A DNA stretch of 64,000 bases from Methylobacterium sp. AMS5 (GCF_001542815.1 NZ_CP006992.1:1617501-1681500); one strand, 5' to 3'; positions 26,940 through 36,106 are shown, counted from the first letter of the stretch. Made by a program: numbers and translations. The notes: generated by a model from the sequence alone, not told the origin.

Positions 26940-29900
26940 GCAGCTTCTCCTCCTTGGGGTCCACGAAGACGGCCGAGCAGATCTCGACCTCGATCTCGGC
27001 GCCGCGCACCGGATCGTAGGCGCGCACCCGCTCGCCGTGGCGCTCGGGTCCCCGCCGGACCAGGCCGATGCCGATCCAGGATTTCAGGCTCGGCGAGTAG
27101 GCGACCGAGGTCATCACGCCCTCGTCGGCCTCCAGGCTCGGCTCCGCGTCGAGGCCGAGGAAATGCGCCCCCGCCCGCAGCCGCGCGCTCGGATCGACGG
27201 GGCGGAAGCCGGCCAGGACCGGCCGGTCCGGATCGGTGAGCGCCGGGCGCTCCTTCATCAGTCGGCCGATATAGTCCTTCTTCTTGGCGAGCATTCCGCC
27301 GAGCCCGAGGTCGCGGGCGGTGGTCTGGCCGTTGATCTCGGCGCCGGCCGCATGGCCCTTCTCGATGCGCATCACCGAGAGCGCCTCGGAGCCGTAGGCG
27401 GTGATGCCGTAGGGCAGGCCCGCCTGCATCACCGCCCGCCACGCGGCGTCACCGTAGGATGCCGGCACCGCGAGTTCGTAGGCGAGTTCGCCCGAGAACG
27501 AGATGCGGAACAGCCGCGCCGGGATGCCGCCGCCGACGGTGACGTCGGCGCAGGCGAGAAACGGGAAGGCCTCGTTCGAGAGATCGAAGCCGGGATCGAC
27601 GATCCGGCGCAGGGTGTCACGGGCGCGCGGGCCGGCGACCGCGTATTGCGCCCATTGCTCGCTGACCGAGGCGAGCTGCACGTCCAGTTCCGGCCATAAC
27701 CATTGCCGGCAAAATTCGAGATGCTGCATCACCCGCGCGGCGTTCGCCGTCGAGGCGGTCATGACGTAGTGGGTCTCGCCCATCCGCGCGATCGTGCCGT
27801 CGTCCAGGATGAAGCCGTCCTCGCGCAGCAGCACGGCGTAGCGGGCCTTGCCGACGGGAAGCGTCGCGAAGGGGTTGGCGCAGACCCGCTCGATGAAGGC
27901 CAGCGCGTCGCGGCCCTGAATGTCGATCTTGCCGAGCGTGGTGACGTCGCAGATCCCGACGCGCGCGCGCACGGTTTCGACCTCGCGCACCACCGTGTCG
28001 AGCCAATCGGTCTCGCCGGCGCGCGGGAAATAGGCCGGGCGCAGCCACAAACCGGTCTCGACGAAGACGCACCCGTTCTCCTCGGCCCAGGCATGGGAGG
28101 GGACATGGCGGGTGGCGCGAAAATCCTTGCCGCGGTGATGGCCGGCAAACGCCCCGATGGCCACCGGGGTGAAGGGCGGGCGGAAGACGGTGGTACCGAC
28201 GCTCGGAATGTCCTTGCCGGTCAGCTCGGCCATGATCGAGAGGCCGGCGAGGTTCGAGGTCTTGCCCTGATCGGTCGCCATGCCGAGCGTGGTGTAGCGC
28301 TTCAACAGCTCGACCGCGCGGAAACCCTCGCGGTGGGCGAGTTCGACGTCGGAGGCCGCCACGTCGTTCTGGAAATCGACGAAGGCTTTTCCGCGGGGCT
28401 TGGGAGCGCGCCAGAGCGGGGTGTGGTCCACGCTCTCCGGGTCGGTCGGCGGAGCGGCCTCGGGCGTCGCGGTGAAACCGCAATCGCTCGCGGCCTCGGC
28501 GCCGGCCCGGGCGCCGGTCTCCAGGCATTCGGCCAGGGTGAAGCGCCCGGCGGCGGCGCCGGCCGCCTGCATGCCGGAGGGGAGGGCGCCCGGCACGAAG
28601 GCGTGGATCGCCTCGTTCCAGACCGGCCGGCGCGACAGGTGCGAATCGAGATGGACGACCGGGTTCCAGCCATTGGCCATGGCGAGGCCGTCGCACGCAA
28701 TCGTCTCGATGCTGTTGTCGCCGTCCACGACCTGGATCGCGCTCAAGCCCAGATGGCCCTTGGTGCCGGCGACGTACCCGCCGGCCACCACCCGCGCCCC
28801 GGCGGCTTCCGCCATCCGGCGCAAGGCGGGGGGAATGGAGGGGCGGGTGTCGATCACCGCCGCGAGCCCGCCGCCCGCTGCCAGCACGTCGGCGGCGGTG
28901 CGCCAGCCGTCGTCGCTCGACGTGAACACGGCCAAGCGATGCCCCGGCAGCACGCCGTAACGGTTGAGATAGGTCCGCACCGCGCCGGCCAGCATCACGC
29001 CGGGGCGATCGTTGCCGCCGAAGACGTGCGGGCGCTCGATCGCACCGGCCGCGAGCACCGCCCGCCGTGCCACGATCCGCCACAGCCGCTGGCGCGGGGC
29101 GTGGGGCGCCGGCACCGCGAGATGATCGGAGACGCGCTCGACCGCGCCGTAGGCGCCGTGATCGTAGACGCCGAACAGCGTGGTGCGCGTCAGGATGCGC
29201 ACCTCGGGCAGGCTCTCCAGCTCGGCCACCGCGCGGGCGGCCCATTCGGCCCCGCTCGCGCCGCCGATCTCGCGCCGCTCCGCCAAGAGGCGCCCGCCGC
29301 TGGCGAAATCCTCGTCGACGAGGATCACCCGCGCGCCGGAGCGCCCGGCGGCGAGCGCCGACGACAGGCCGGCCGGGCCGCCGCCGATCACGAGCACGTC
29401 GCAATGGGCGTGGGCATGCTCGTAGGTATCGGGATCGGGCGCGTCGGCGGCCCGCCCGAGGCCGGCCGCGCGCCGGATCATCGGCTCGTAGAGCCGCTCC
29501 CACAGGGAAGCCGGCCACATGAAGGTCTTGTAGTAGAAGCCCGCCGCGAAGACCGGTGAGAGCAGCGCGTTGACCGAGAGCGCATCGACGGCCAGCGAGG
29601 GCCAGCGGTTCTGGCTCGTCGCCTCCAATCCCTCGTAGAGCTCGGCCATGGTGGCGCGGGTGTTGGGCTCGCGCCGTGCCCCGGAGCGCAGCTCCACCAG
29701 CGCGTTCGGCTCCTCCGATCCGGCCGAGAGGATGCCGCGCGGCCGGTGATACTTGAAGGAGCGGCCAACGAGGCGGACGCCGTTGGCGAGCAGGGCCGAG
29801 GCCAGCGTGTCGCCGTGGCAGCCGGTGAGGCGCCGTCCGTCGAAGGTGAAGTCGCGGGGCCGGTTCCGGTCGATCAGGCCGCCGGCGGCGGTGCGGAACG

Positions 29901-29961
29901 GCTGGTCGGCGGAGTTTGCGGAAGCCGGGGCCTCCGCGCGCTGAAGGGCGAGCGTGGTCAT
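26932..29961 (-). CDS. mgdC: N-methylglutamate dehydrogenase alpha subunit (SoxA-like)
   Basis: This 1009-residue subunit of the heterotetrameric sarcosine-oxidase-type complex starts at MTTLALQRAE (29961); an upstream open extension is noncoding by homology. The N-terminal part carries a 2Fe-2S-like fold remnant (TGCHGDTLASALLANGV...SFKYHRPRG). Next is an FAD/NAD-binding domain with VIGGGPAGLSSALAAGRSGARVILVDE (about residues 185-210). A second dinucleotide region and a C-terminal aminomethyltransferase (GcvT-like) domain for folate follow (about residues 610-1009: GICDVTTLGKIDIQG, ISFSGELAYEL). It overlaps mgdB by 4 nt at its start. Confidence 0.92.
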   Translation of the reverse strand: MTTLALQRAEAPASANSADQPFRTAAGGLIDRNRPRDFTFDGRRLTGCHGDTLASALLANGVRLVGRSFKYHRPRGILSAGSEEPNALVELRSGARREPNTRATMAELYEGLEATSQNRWPSLAVDALSVNALLSPVFAAGFYYKTFMWPASLWERLYEPMIRRAAGLGRAADAPDPDTYEHAHAHCDVLVIGGGPAGLSSALAAGRSGARVILVDEDFASGGRLLAERREIGGASGAEWAARAVAELESLPEVRILTRTTLFGVYDHGAYGAVERVSDHLAVPAPHAPRQRLWRIVARRAVLAAGAIERPHVFGGNDRPGVMLAGAVRTYLNRYGVLPGHRLAVFTSSDDGWRTAADVLAAGGGLAAVIDTRPSIPPALRRMAEAAGARVVAGGYVAGTKGHLGLSAIQVVDGDNSIETIACDGLAMANGWNPVVHLDSHLSRRPVWNEAIHAFVPGALPSGMQAAGAAAGRFTLAECLETGARAGAEAASDCGFTATPEAAPPTDPESVDHTPLWRAPKPRGKAFVDFQNDVAASDVELAHREGFRAVELLKRYTTLGMATDQGKTSNLAGLSIMAELTGKDIPSVGTTVFRPPFTPVAIGAFAGHHRGKDFRATRHVPSHAWAEENGCVFVETGLWLRPAYFPRAGETDWLDTVVREVETVRARVGICDVTTLGKIDIQGRDALAFIERVCANPFATLPVGKARYAVLLREDGFILDDGTIARMGETHYVMTASTANAARVMQHLEFCRQWLWPELDVQLASVSEQWAQYAVAGPRARDTLRRIVDPGFDLSNEAFPFLACADVTVGGGIPARLFRISFSGELAYELAVPASYGDAAWRAVMQAGLPYGITAYGSEALSVMRIEKGHAAGAEINGQTTARDLGLGGMLAKKKDYIGRLMKERPALTDPDRPVLAGFRPVDPSARLRAGAHFLGLDAEPSLEADEGVMTSVAYSPSLKSWIGIGLVRRGPERHGERVRAYDPVRGAEIEVEICSAVFVDPKEEKLRV

Positions 29962-30245
29962 GCGGCCTCTCCCGAGCGGCGTGCCCGCGCGACGTCGCGC
30001 GCCGGCTCGACCGCCTCGATGGCATGGGTACGGGTGTCGCGGGTCACGACCAGCCAGGAGCGGCATCCGGCGGCGTGGTACCAGAGTTCGCGGATCATCC
30101 CGGCGGGGTTCTCGCGCAGATAGACGTAGTCGTGCATGGCTTGCCCCGAGGCGTCGAGCCCATCGGGACGCTGAGGCGCGGCGTCGCCGAGGTAGCTGAA
30201 CTCCCCGTTGTCGCGCTCGCCGCAATGGGGGCATCGGATGCGCAT
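29958..30245 (-). CDS. mgdB: N-methylglutamate dehydrogenase delta subunit (SoxD-like)
   Basis: This 95-residue protein opens with MRIRCPHCGERDNGEFSYLG, the zinc-binding CxxC start of sarcosine oxidase delta. It continues with YVYLRENPAGMIRELWYHAAGCRSWLVVTRDT, where a His and a Cys complete the metal site in the known family. It sits between mgdA and mgdC and its end overlaps mgdC (ATGA-type coupling). A 185-bp gap containing a palindromic repeat element separates it from mgdA. Confidence 0.92.
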   Translation of the reverse strand: MRIRCPHCGERDNGEFSYLGDAAPQRPDGLDASGQAMHDYVYLRENPAGMIRELWYHAAGCRSWLVVTRDTRTHAIEAVEPARDVARARRSGEAA

Positions 30246-30290
30246 GGCGTGTCGTCCTGCTTCGTTCCGTTCGGACCGATCCCACCCTCG

Positions 30291-30405
30291 CCCTCATCCT
30301 GAGGTGCCGCCAAGCGGCTCTGAGGGAGGGTTCCAGGGATCGCGGTGTATTCTGGAGGCCTCCTTCGAGGCCTCCGCTGCGCTCCGGCACCTCAGGATGA
30401 GGGCG
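30291..30405. repeat. REP-like palindromic repeat, copy 2
   Basis: The element has 19-bp perfect inverted ends (CCCTCATCCTGAGGTGCCG at 30291-30309 and its complement at 30385-30403), with an inner inverted pair GAGGCCTCCTTCGAGGCCTC. It shares blocks with the copy at 1061-1170. It lies inside the mgd operon between mgdA and mgdB, where it could fold in the mRNA and change the ratio of the subunits. Confidence 0.8.
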
Positions 30406-30430
30406 GTGGAGGGGAGGGTGTGTCAGCGCC

Positions 30431-31681
30431 TCAATGCAGGTTGGGCTGGGCGCCCATGCCCTTCTCGTCGATGAGATGGCCGGTGGCGAAGCGGTCGAGG
30501 CGGTAGGCGCTCGCATCCGCGTGGGGTTCGTCGCGGGCGATCAGGTGGGCGAAGCAGAAGCCCGCGGCCGGCGTCGCCTTGAAGCCGCCGTAGCACCAGC
30601 CGGCATTGAGATAGAGGCCGCCGATATCCGTGCGATCGATGATGGGCGAGCCGTCCATCGACATGTCCATGATACCGCCCCAGTGGCGCAGCAGCCGCAG
30701 GCGCCCGAGCCCCGGCCAGAGGGCCATGCCGCCCTCCATCACGTCCTCGATGGTGTGGAGGTTGCCGCGGCTCGCATAGGAATTGTAGCCGTCGATGTCG
30801 CCGCCGAAGACGAGGCCGCCCTTGTCCGACTGGCTGACGTAGAAATGGCCGGCGCCGAAGGTCATGACGCCGTCGATCAGGGGCTTCACACCCTCGCTGA
30901 CGAAGGCCTGCAGCACGTGGCTCTCGATCGGCAGGCGCATATCGACCATGCCGGCCAGCAGCGAGGAGGAGCCGGCCACCGACAGCGCGACCTTCCCCGC
31001 GCGGATGAAGCCGCGGCTGGTCTCGACGCCGGTGACCCGGCCGTTCTCGCGGCGGATGCCGGTGACGGCGCAGTTCTGGACGATGTCGACGCCGCGGTCG
31101 CTGGCGGCGCGGGCGTAGCCCCAGGCCACCGCGTCATGGCGTACCGTGCCGCCGCGGCGCTGGAGCAGGCCGCCCTTCACGGGAAAGCGCGCGTTGTCGA
31201 AATCGATGAACGGGACCAGCCGCTGCACGCCGTCGCGGTCGAGCAGTTCCGCGTCGATGCCGGCGAGCCGCATGGCGTTGCCGCGGCGGGCATAGGCGTC
31301 GCGCTGCGCGTCCGAGTGGTACAGGTTCAGCACGCCGCGCTGGCTGACCATGGCGTTGTAGTTGATGTCCTGCTCCAGCCCCTCCCAGAGCTTCATCGAG
31401 CGCTCGTAGAACGGGATGTTGCCGGGCAGGCCGTAATTCGAGCGCACGATGGTGGTGTTGCGCCCGACATTGCCGGAGCCGATGTGGCTCTTCTCCAGCA
31501 CGGCGACGTTGGTGAGGCCGTGCTCCTTGGCGAGGTAGTAGGCGGTGGCGAGCCCGTGCCCGCCGCCGCCGACGATCACCACGTCGTAGGCGTCCTGCGG
31601 GGCGGCGTCGCGCCATTGCGGCGTCCAGTCCCGCTGGCCGCGCAGGGCCTGCCCCAGGACACTGAACAGGGAGTAGCGCAT
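30431..31681 (-). CDS. mgdA: N-methylglutamate dehydrogenase beta subunit (SoxB-like)
   Basis: The 416-residue flavoprotein subunit begins MRYSLFSVLGQALRGQRDW (31681), the usual SoxB start. It contains the FAD loop VIVGGGGHGLATAYYLA, the GSGNVGRNTTIVRSNY block around the substrate-side flavin region, and LYLNAGWCYGGFKATPAAG near the C-terminus. In this family it carries the catalytic flavin that dehydrogenates the N-methyl amino acid. It is first in mgdABCD and divergent from the GlxA-type regulator across a 200-bp gap. Confidence 0.93.
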   Translation of the reverse strand: MRYSLFSVLGQALRGQRDWTPQWRDAAPQDAYDVVIVGGGGHGLATAYYLAKEHGLTNVAVLEKSHIGSGNVGRNTTIVRSNYGLPGNIPFYERSMKLWEGLEQDINYNAMVSQRGVLNLYHSDAQRDAYARRGNAMRLAGIDAELLDRDGVQRLVPFIDFDNARFPVKGGLLQRRGGTVRHDAVAWGYARAASDRGVDIVQNCAVTGIRRENGRVTGVETSRGFIRAGKVALSVAGSSSLLAGMVDMRLPIESHVLQAFVSEGVKPLIDGVMTFGAGHFYVSQSDKGGLVFGGDIDGYNSYASRGNLHTIEDVMEGGMALWPGLGRLRLLRHWGGIMDMSMDGSPIIDRTDIGGLYLNAGWCYGGFKATPAAGFCFAHLIARDEPHADASAYRLDRFATGHLIDEKGMGAQPNLH

Positions 31682-31881
31682 GGGGTAAGCCGCCCTTGCC
31701 CGAGATGTCTGTGTCGTTCCAGAGGTAGCCGCGATCGCCCACGGCAGGCTTGCATTTCGCGACACGTTTCTGGCAAATCGCGCGGAAATGCGCGGCCCGT
31801 CCTTCGCCTGATCCGAGCGCCGGCCGTGTCGCCGAACCCGCGCGTCTTCCGCGTCGACCATCCCGGAGGGGCCGATCGGAT
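31682..31881. promoter_or_regulatory. Divergent mgdA / regulator promoter region
   Basis: These 200 bases must contain the start signals for mgdABCD (minus) and the AraC/GlxA-type gene (plus). By analogy with other AraC-family loci the regulator probably binds here. I could not define an operator with confidence. Confidence 0.4.
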
Positions 31882-32880
31882 ATGTCGGACGACTCCCCCG
31901 AACCGGTCCACCACGCCCGGCCCCGGCGAAAGCCCGCGCGGGCCGAAGATCCCGCTCCGCGAACGGTCGGCTTCGTGCTGGTGCCGGACTTTCCGCTGAT
32001 GGCCTACACCGCGGCGGTCGAACCCCTGCGCGCCGCCAACACCCTGTCGGGCTGCGAGCTCTATCGCTGGTGGCACGCCGCGCCGGGCGGCGGCGTGGTG
32101 CAGGCTTCGAACGGGCTCGGCATCCTCACCGACGTCGCCGTCGGCGGGCGTGCCAGCGCCGACCGCGTCTTCGTCTGCGCCGGCGGAAACCCGGCCGAGT
32201 TCGACGATCCCTCCCTGTTCGCGTGGCTGCGCGGGCTCGCCCGCCACGGGGCGACGCTCGGCGGCATCTCCGGCGGGCCGTATCTTCTCGCCCGCGCGGG
32301 CCTGCTCGCCGGGCGCCGTTGCACGCTGCACTGGGAGCACGTCCCGGCCTTCGAGGAGCGCTACCCCGAGATCGAGGTGGTCCGCTCGCTGTTCGAGATC
32401 CAGGGGGACCGCATCACCTGTTCGGGCGGCATCGCCGCGCTCGACCTGATGCTCGACCTGATCGGCCGTGACCACGGCGCCGGCCTCGCCGCGGGGGTCA
32501 GCGACTGGTTCCTGCACAACCAGATCCGCGAGGGCCTGAGCCCGCAGCGGATGGACCTGCGCCAGCGCTTCGGCGTGCGCGACCCGCGGCTGCTGCGGGT
32601 GCTCGCGGCGATGGAGGCGAACCTCGAAGCCCCGCTCCCCCGCGAAAACCTGGCGGAACTGGCCCGCGTGTCCGTACGGCAGTTGGAGCGGCTGTTTCGC
32701 GACAGCCTCGGGCGTGGTCTCCACCGCCATTACCTGGGTTTGCGCCTCGACCGGGCGCACCAACTCGGCCGCGAGAGCGCGCTGAGCCGCGCCGAGATCG
32801 CTGCCGCCACCGGCTTTACCAATGCCGACGAACTCGGGCGCGCCGAAAGACGGCGGCGACGGCAGGGCGCGGAGCGTTGA
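31882..32880 (+). CDS. GlxA/AraC-type transcriptional regulator, atypical C-terminus
   Basis: The 332-residue protein joins a DJ-1/PfpI-like N-terminal sensor domain (TVGFVLVPDFPLMAYTAAVEPLRAAN; GGISGGPYLLARAGLL) to a C-terminal AraC-type DNA-binding domain (about residues 235-332). The first HTH is clear (ENLAELARVSVRQLERLFRDSLG). The second reaches IAAATGFTNADELGRA and then turns into an Arg-rich tail; the usual HFSRAYRRxFG ending is absent. It lies between the divergent mgd operon and mgsABC, so it is the obvious candidate regulator of methylamine use. ATG 31882 is chosen because upstream codons have no family sequence. Confidence 0.85.
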   Translation: MSDDSPEPVHHARPRRKPARAEDPAPRTVGFVLVPDFPLMAYTAAVEPLRAANTLSGCELYRWWHAAPGGGVVQASNGLGILTDVAVGGRASADRVFVCAGGNPAEFDDPSLFAWLRGLARHGATLGGISGGPYLLARAGLLAGRRCTLHWEHVPAFEERYPEIEVVRSLFEIQGDRITCSGGIAALDLMLDLIGRDHGAGLAAGVSDWFLHNQIREGLSPQRMDLRQRFGVRDPRLLRVLAAMEANLEAPLPRENLAELARVSVRQLERLFRDSLGRGLHRHYLGLRLDRAHQLGRESALSRAEIAAATGFTNADELGRAERRRRRQGAER

Positions 32881-33053
32881 GGCCGTCGCCGCGGGCATCA
32901 TCGAAGCGGTGATGGGGTAGGTGTCATGTGGCCACCCCCCTCGGCGATCATGCGATCTGTTTCATGGGAGGAAATTTTCGTGCTTGTTAGTTGACGCATT
33001 CGTCGGAGCGTGCGATCCCTCGCGACAGTGATCGAACGGACGGGGCGACGCCG

Positions 33054-33989
33054 ATGTGCGGTATTGTCGGACTATTCCTCAAGAATCCCAAGCTTGAACC
33101 GCAGCTCGGCGCAATGCTCTCCAAGATGCTGGAGACGATGACGGATCGCGGCCCCGACAGCGCGGGCTTCGCGGTCTACGGCTCGGACGGCGCCTCGGAT
33201 GCCGGCAGCGTCAAGCTGACCCTGCGCGGCCCCGGTCCGGCCGCGCTGCGCAGCGCGGTCGCGAAGATGGAAGCGGCGCTGGCCCTCTCCGCCGAGGCGA
33301 CGGAGCGGGACACCCACACCGTCCTCGCTGTGCCCGCCGAGCGCGAGAATGAGATCCGCGTCTGGCTCAAGGGCAACGCCCCCGGCATCGACGTGGTGAG
33401 CGCGGGCCGGCGCATGGAGATCTACAAGGAGGTCGGGCTGCCGGCTTCCGTGGCCGAGCGCTTCGCCCTGGAGGGCATGGCCGGCACCCACGGCATCGGC
33501 CACACCCGCATGGCCACCGAGAGCGCGGTGACGACCAACGGCGCCCACCCGTTCTCGACCGGCACCGACGAATGCCTCGTCCATAACGGCTCGCTTTCGA
33601 ACCACAACGACCTGCGCCGCCGCCTCCGGCACGAGGGCCTGAGCTTCGCCACGCAGAACGACACCGAGGTCGCCGCCGGCTACCTCAGCTGGCGCATGCG
33701 CGAGGGCGCCTCCCTCCAAGAGGCGCTCGAATCGAGCCTGACCGATCTCGACGGCTTCTTCACCTTCGTGGTCGGCACCGAGACGGGCTTCGCCGTGGTG
33801 CGCGACCCCATCGCCTGCAAGCCCGCCGTGATGGCCGAGACCGACGACTACGTCGCCTTCGGTTCCGAGTACCGCGCGCTGGTCGGCCTGCCCGGCATCG
33901 ACACCGCCCGCGTGTTCGAGCCCGAGCCGGCCAAGGTCTACGCGTGGGAGCGCACGAGCGCCGAGCACGCTTCCGGGGAGCGCCAGTGA
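33054..33989 (+). CDS. mgsA: N-methylglutamate synthase subunit A (class II glutamine amidotransferase-like)
   Basis: ATG 33054 begins MCGIVGLF, exposing the N-terminal nucleophile Cys2 of Ntn-type amidotransferases after Met removal. The 311-residue protein corresponds to the GltB amidotransferase domain (GlxB-like), with DRGPDSAGFAVYG, HTRMATESAVTTNGAHPF and HNGSLSNHNDLR. In NMG synthase it is thought to handle the amide (gamma-glutamylmethylamide) half-reaction. It overlaps mgsB by one base (TGATG). Confidence 0.92.
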   Translation: MCGIVGLFLKNPKLEPQLGAMLSKMLETMTDRGPDSAGFAVYGSDGASDAGSVKLTLRGPGPAALRSAVAKMEAALALSAEATERDTHTVLAVPAERENEIRVWLKGNAPGIDVVSAGRRMEIYKEVGLPASVAERFALEGMAGTHGIGHTRMATESAVTTNGAHPFSTGTDECLVHNGSLSNHNDLRRRLRHEGLSFATQNDTEVAAGYLSWRMREGASLQEALESSLTDLDGFFTFVVGTETGFAVVRDPIACKPAVMAETDDYVAFGSEYRALVGLPGIDTARVFEPEPAKVYAWERTSAEHASGERQ

Positions 33990-34678
33990 TGCCGAGCTTC
34001 GACCTGCGATCCGCGCCCCTGCGCGAACTGAACCGGGCCCTGCATGCCCTGCGGCCCGACACCAACGAGACCCACTGGACCGTCACCGGTCCGGACGGGC
34101 GCCACGCCATCGCCGCCGGGCTCGACGCGCCGGTCTCCGTCGAGATCGAGGGCAATGTCGGCTATTACTGCGCCGGCATGAACAAGCTCGCCACCGTTCT
34201 CGTCAACGGCAATGCGGGCGTCGGCGTCGCCGAGAACATGATCTCCGGCCTCGTCCACGTGCGGGGCGATGCCAGCCAGTCGGCCGGCGCCACGGCCCAT
34301 GGCGGCCTGCTCATCATCGACGGCAATGCGGGCGCCCGCTGCGGCATCTCGATGAAGGGCGTCGACATCGTCGTGAAGGGCTCGATCGGCCACATGTCGG
34401 CCTTCATGGCCCAGGCCGGCACCCTCACCGTGCTCGGCGATGCCGGCGAGGCGCTCGGCGACTCGCTCTACGAGGCCAAGCTCTACGTACGCGGCTCGGT
34501 CAAAAGCCTCGGCGCCGACTGCGTCGAGAAGGAGATGCGCGACGAGCACCTGCAGGAACTCGCCGACAAGCTCGCCGCCGCCGGCCTCGCCGGCGAGGTG
34601 AGCCCGAGCGAATTCCGCCGCTACGGCTCGGCCCGCACCCTCTACCACTTCCACGTCGACAACGCCGGAGCCTACTGA
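33989..34678 (+). CDS. mgsB: N-methylglutamate synthase subunit B (GltB C-terminal/GXGXG-like)
   Basis: The 229-residue protein corresponds to the right-handed beta-helix GXGXG domain of glutamate synthase (GlxC-like). Repeated glycine-rich turns are visible: IEGNVGYYCAGMN, VNGNAGVGVAENM, VRGDASQSAGATAHGG, IDGNAGARCGISMKG, VLGDAGEALGDS. The role is structural, linking the amidotransferase and FMN domains. ATG 33989 overlaps the mgsA stop, and its own stop overlaps the mgsC ATG. Confidence 0.92.
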   Translation: MPSFDLRSAPLRELNRALHALRPDTNETHWTVTGPDGRHAIAAGLDAPVSVEIEGNVGYYCAGMNKLATVLVNGNAGVGVAENMISGLVHVRGDASQSAGATAHGGLLIIDGNAGARCGISMKGVDIVVKGSIGHMSAFMAQAGTLTVLGDAGEALGDSLYEAKLYVRGSVKSLGADCVEKEMRDEHLQELADKLAAAGLAGEVSPSEFRRYGSARTLYHFHVDNAGAY

Positions 34679-36015
34679 TGGCCGAGCATCGCAAGGACAC
34701 GCCGCGCACCAAGCCGCGCCTGTCGGCGACCTTCACCCCCGACGTGATGTCCGAGATCCGCCGCGCGGCGGCCACCGGCATCTACGACATCCGCGGCGCC
34801 GGCGCGAAGCGCGCGTTGCCCCATTTCGACGATCTGCTGTTCCTCGGCGCCTCGATCAGCCGCTACCCGCTGGAGGGCTACCGCGAGCGCTGCGGCACCG
34901 AGGTGGTGCTGGGCTCGCGCTTCGCGAGCAAGCCGATCCACCTGAAGACCCCGGTCACCATCGCCGGCATGAGCTTCGGCTCGCTTTCGGCCAACGCCAA
35001 GGAGGCGCTCGGACGCGGCGCGACGCTGGCCGGCACCTCCACCACCACCGGCGACGGCGGCATGACGCCGGAGGAGCGCGGCCACTCCAAGACCCTGGTC
35101 TACCAATACCTGCCCTCCCGCTACGGCATGAACCCGGACGACCTGCGCAAGGCCGACGCCATCGAGGTGGTGATCGGCCAGGGCGCCAAGCCCGGCGGCG
35201 GCGGCATGCTGCTCGGCCAGAAGATCACCGAGCGCGTCGCCGGCATGCGCTGCCTGCCGCCGGGCGTCGATCAGCGCTCCGCCTGCCGCCACCCGGACTG
35301 GACCGGGCCGGACGACCTCGCGATCAAGATCGAGGAATTGCGCGAGATCACCGACTGGGAGAAGCCGATCTACGTCAAGGTCGGTGCCTCGCGCCCCTAT
35401 TACGACACCGCGCTCGCGGCCAAGTCCGGCGCCGACGTGGTGGTGCTCGACGGCATGCAGGGCGGCACCGCCGCGACGCAGGACGTGTTCATCGAGCATG
35501 TCGGCATCCCGACGCTCGCCGCGATCCGCCCCGCCGTGCAGGCGCTTCAGGATCTGGGGCTTCACCGCAAGGTGCAACTCGTGGTCTCCGGCGGCATCCG
35601 CTCCGGCGCGGACGTGGCCAAGGTGCTGGCGCTCGGCGCCGACGCGGTTGCCATCGGCACCGCTGCCCTGATCGCGCTCGGCGACAACGATCCCCGCTGG
35701 CAGGCGGAGTACGAGGCGCTCGGCACCACGGCCGGCGCCTACGACGACTGGCATGAGGGCCGCGACCCGGCCGGCATCACCACGCAGGACCCGGAGCTCG
35801 CCAAGCGCCTCGACCCGGAACTCGCCGGCCGCCGGCTCGCCAACTACCTCGCGGTGATGACCCTGGAGGCCCAGACCATCGCGCGGGCCTGCGGCAAGAG
35901 CCACCTGCACAACCTCGAACCCGAGGATCTCGTGGCGCTGACCATCGAGGCCGCGGCGATGGCCCAGGTGCCGCTCGCCGGCACCGGCTGGATCCCCGGC
36001 AAGACCGGCATGTGA
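34678..36015 (+). CDS. mgsC: N-methylglutamate synthase subunit C (FMN glutamate-synthase domain)
   Basis: The 445-residue protein matches the FMN-binding synthase domain of GltB (GlxD-like). It has MSFGSLSANAKEALGRGA, TTTGDGGMTPEER, VIGQGAKPGGGGMLLGQKI, KVGASRPYYDTALAAKSGADVVVLDG (motif parts), GGIRSGADVAKVLALGAD, and a cysteine-containing C-terminal region. It transfers the methylamine-derived nitrogen to 2-oxoglutarate. It is translationally coupled to mgsB. A strong hairpin with a T-run follows the stop. Confidence 0.92.
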   Translation: MAEHRKDTPRTKPRLSATFTPDVMSEIRRAAATGIYDIRGAGAKRALPHFDDLLFLGASISRYPLEGYRERCGTEVVLGSRFASKPIHLKTPVTIAGMSFGSLSANAKEALGRGATLAGTSTTTGDGGMTPEERGHSKTLVYQYLPSRYGMNPDDLRKADAIEVVIGQGAKPGGGGMLLGQKITERVAGMRCLPPGVDQRSACRHPDWTGPDDLAIKIEELREITDWEKPIYVKVGASRPYYDTALAAKSGADVVVLDGMQGGTAATQDVFIEHVGIPTLAAIRPAVQALQDLGLHRKVQLVVSGGIRSGADVAKVLALGADAVAIGTAALIALGDNDPRWQAEYEALGTTAGAYDDWHEGRDPAGITTQDPELAKRLDPELAGRRLANYLAVMTLEAQTIARACGKSHLHNLEPEDLVALTIEAAAMAQVPLAGTGWIPGKTGM

Positions 36016-36022
36016 GATGCCT

Positions 36023-36064
36023 GGGCCGCTCCGGAAGCATCGAGGGCGGCCCTTTTTATTTTTG
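36023..36064 (+). terminator. Intrinsic terminator between mgsC and gmaS
   Basis: A GGGCCGC/GCGGCCC stem (36023-36029, 36046-36052) is followed at once by TTTTTATTTTTG. It is the best rho-independent terminator in the window and lies only 8 nt after mgsC, before gmaS. Confidence 0.8.
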
Positions 36065-36106
36065 TGGTGATGGGGCCGAACCGCCGAAGCCGGGAGGATG
36101 CTTGCA

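Noticed and set aside
26932..29961. Plain sarcosine oxidase rather than NMG dehydrogenase
   Set aside because: The four subunits are homologous, but the linked mgsABC and gmaS genes make the NMG pathway the better reading; substrate still needs a biochemical test.
33054..36015. Ordinary glutamate synthase (GltB) split into three genes
   Set aside because: No GltD partner is nearby and the neighbours are gmaS and mgd, which fit NMG synthase.
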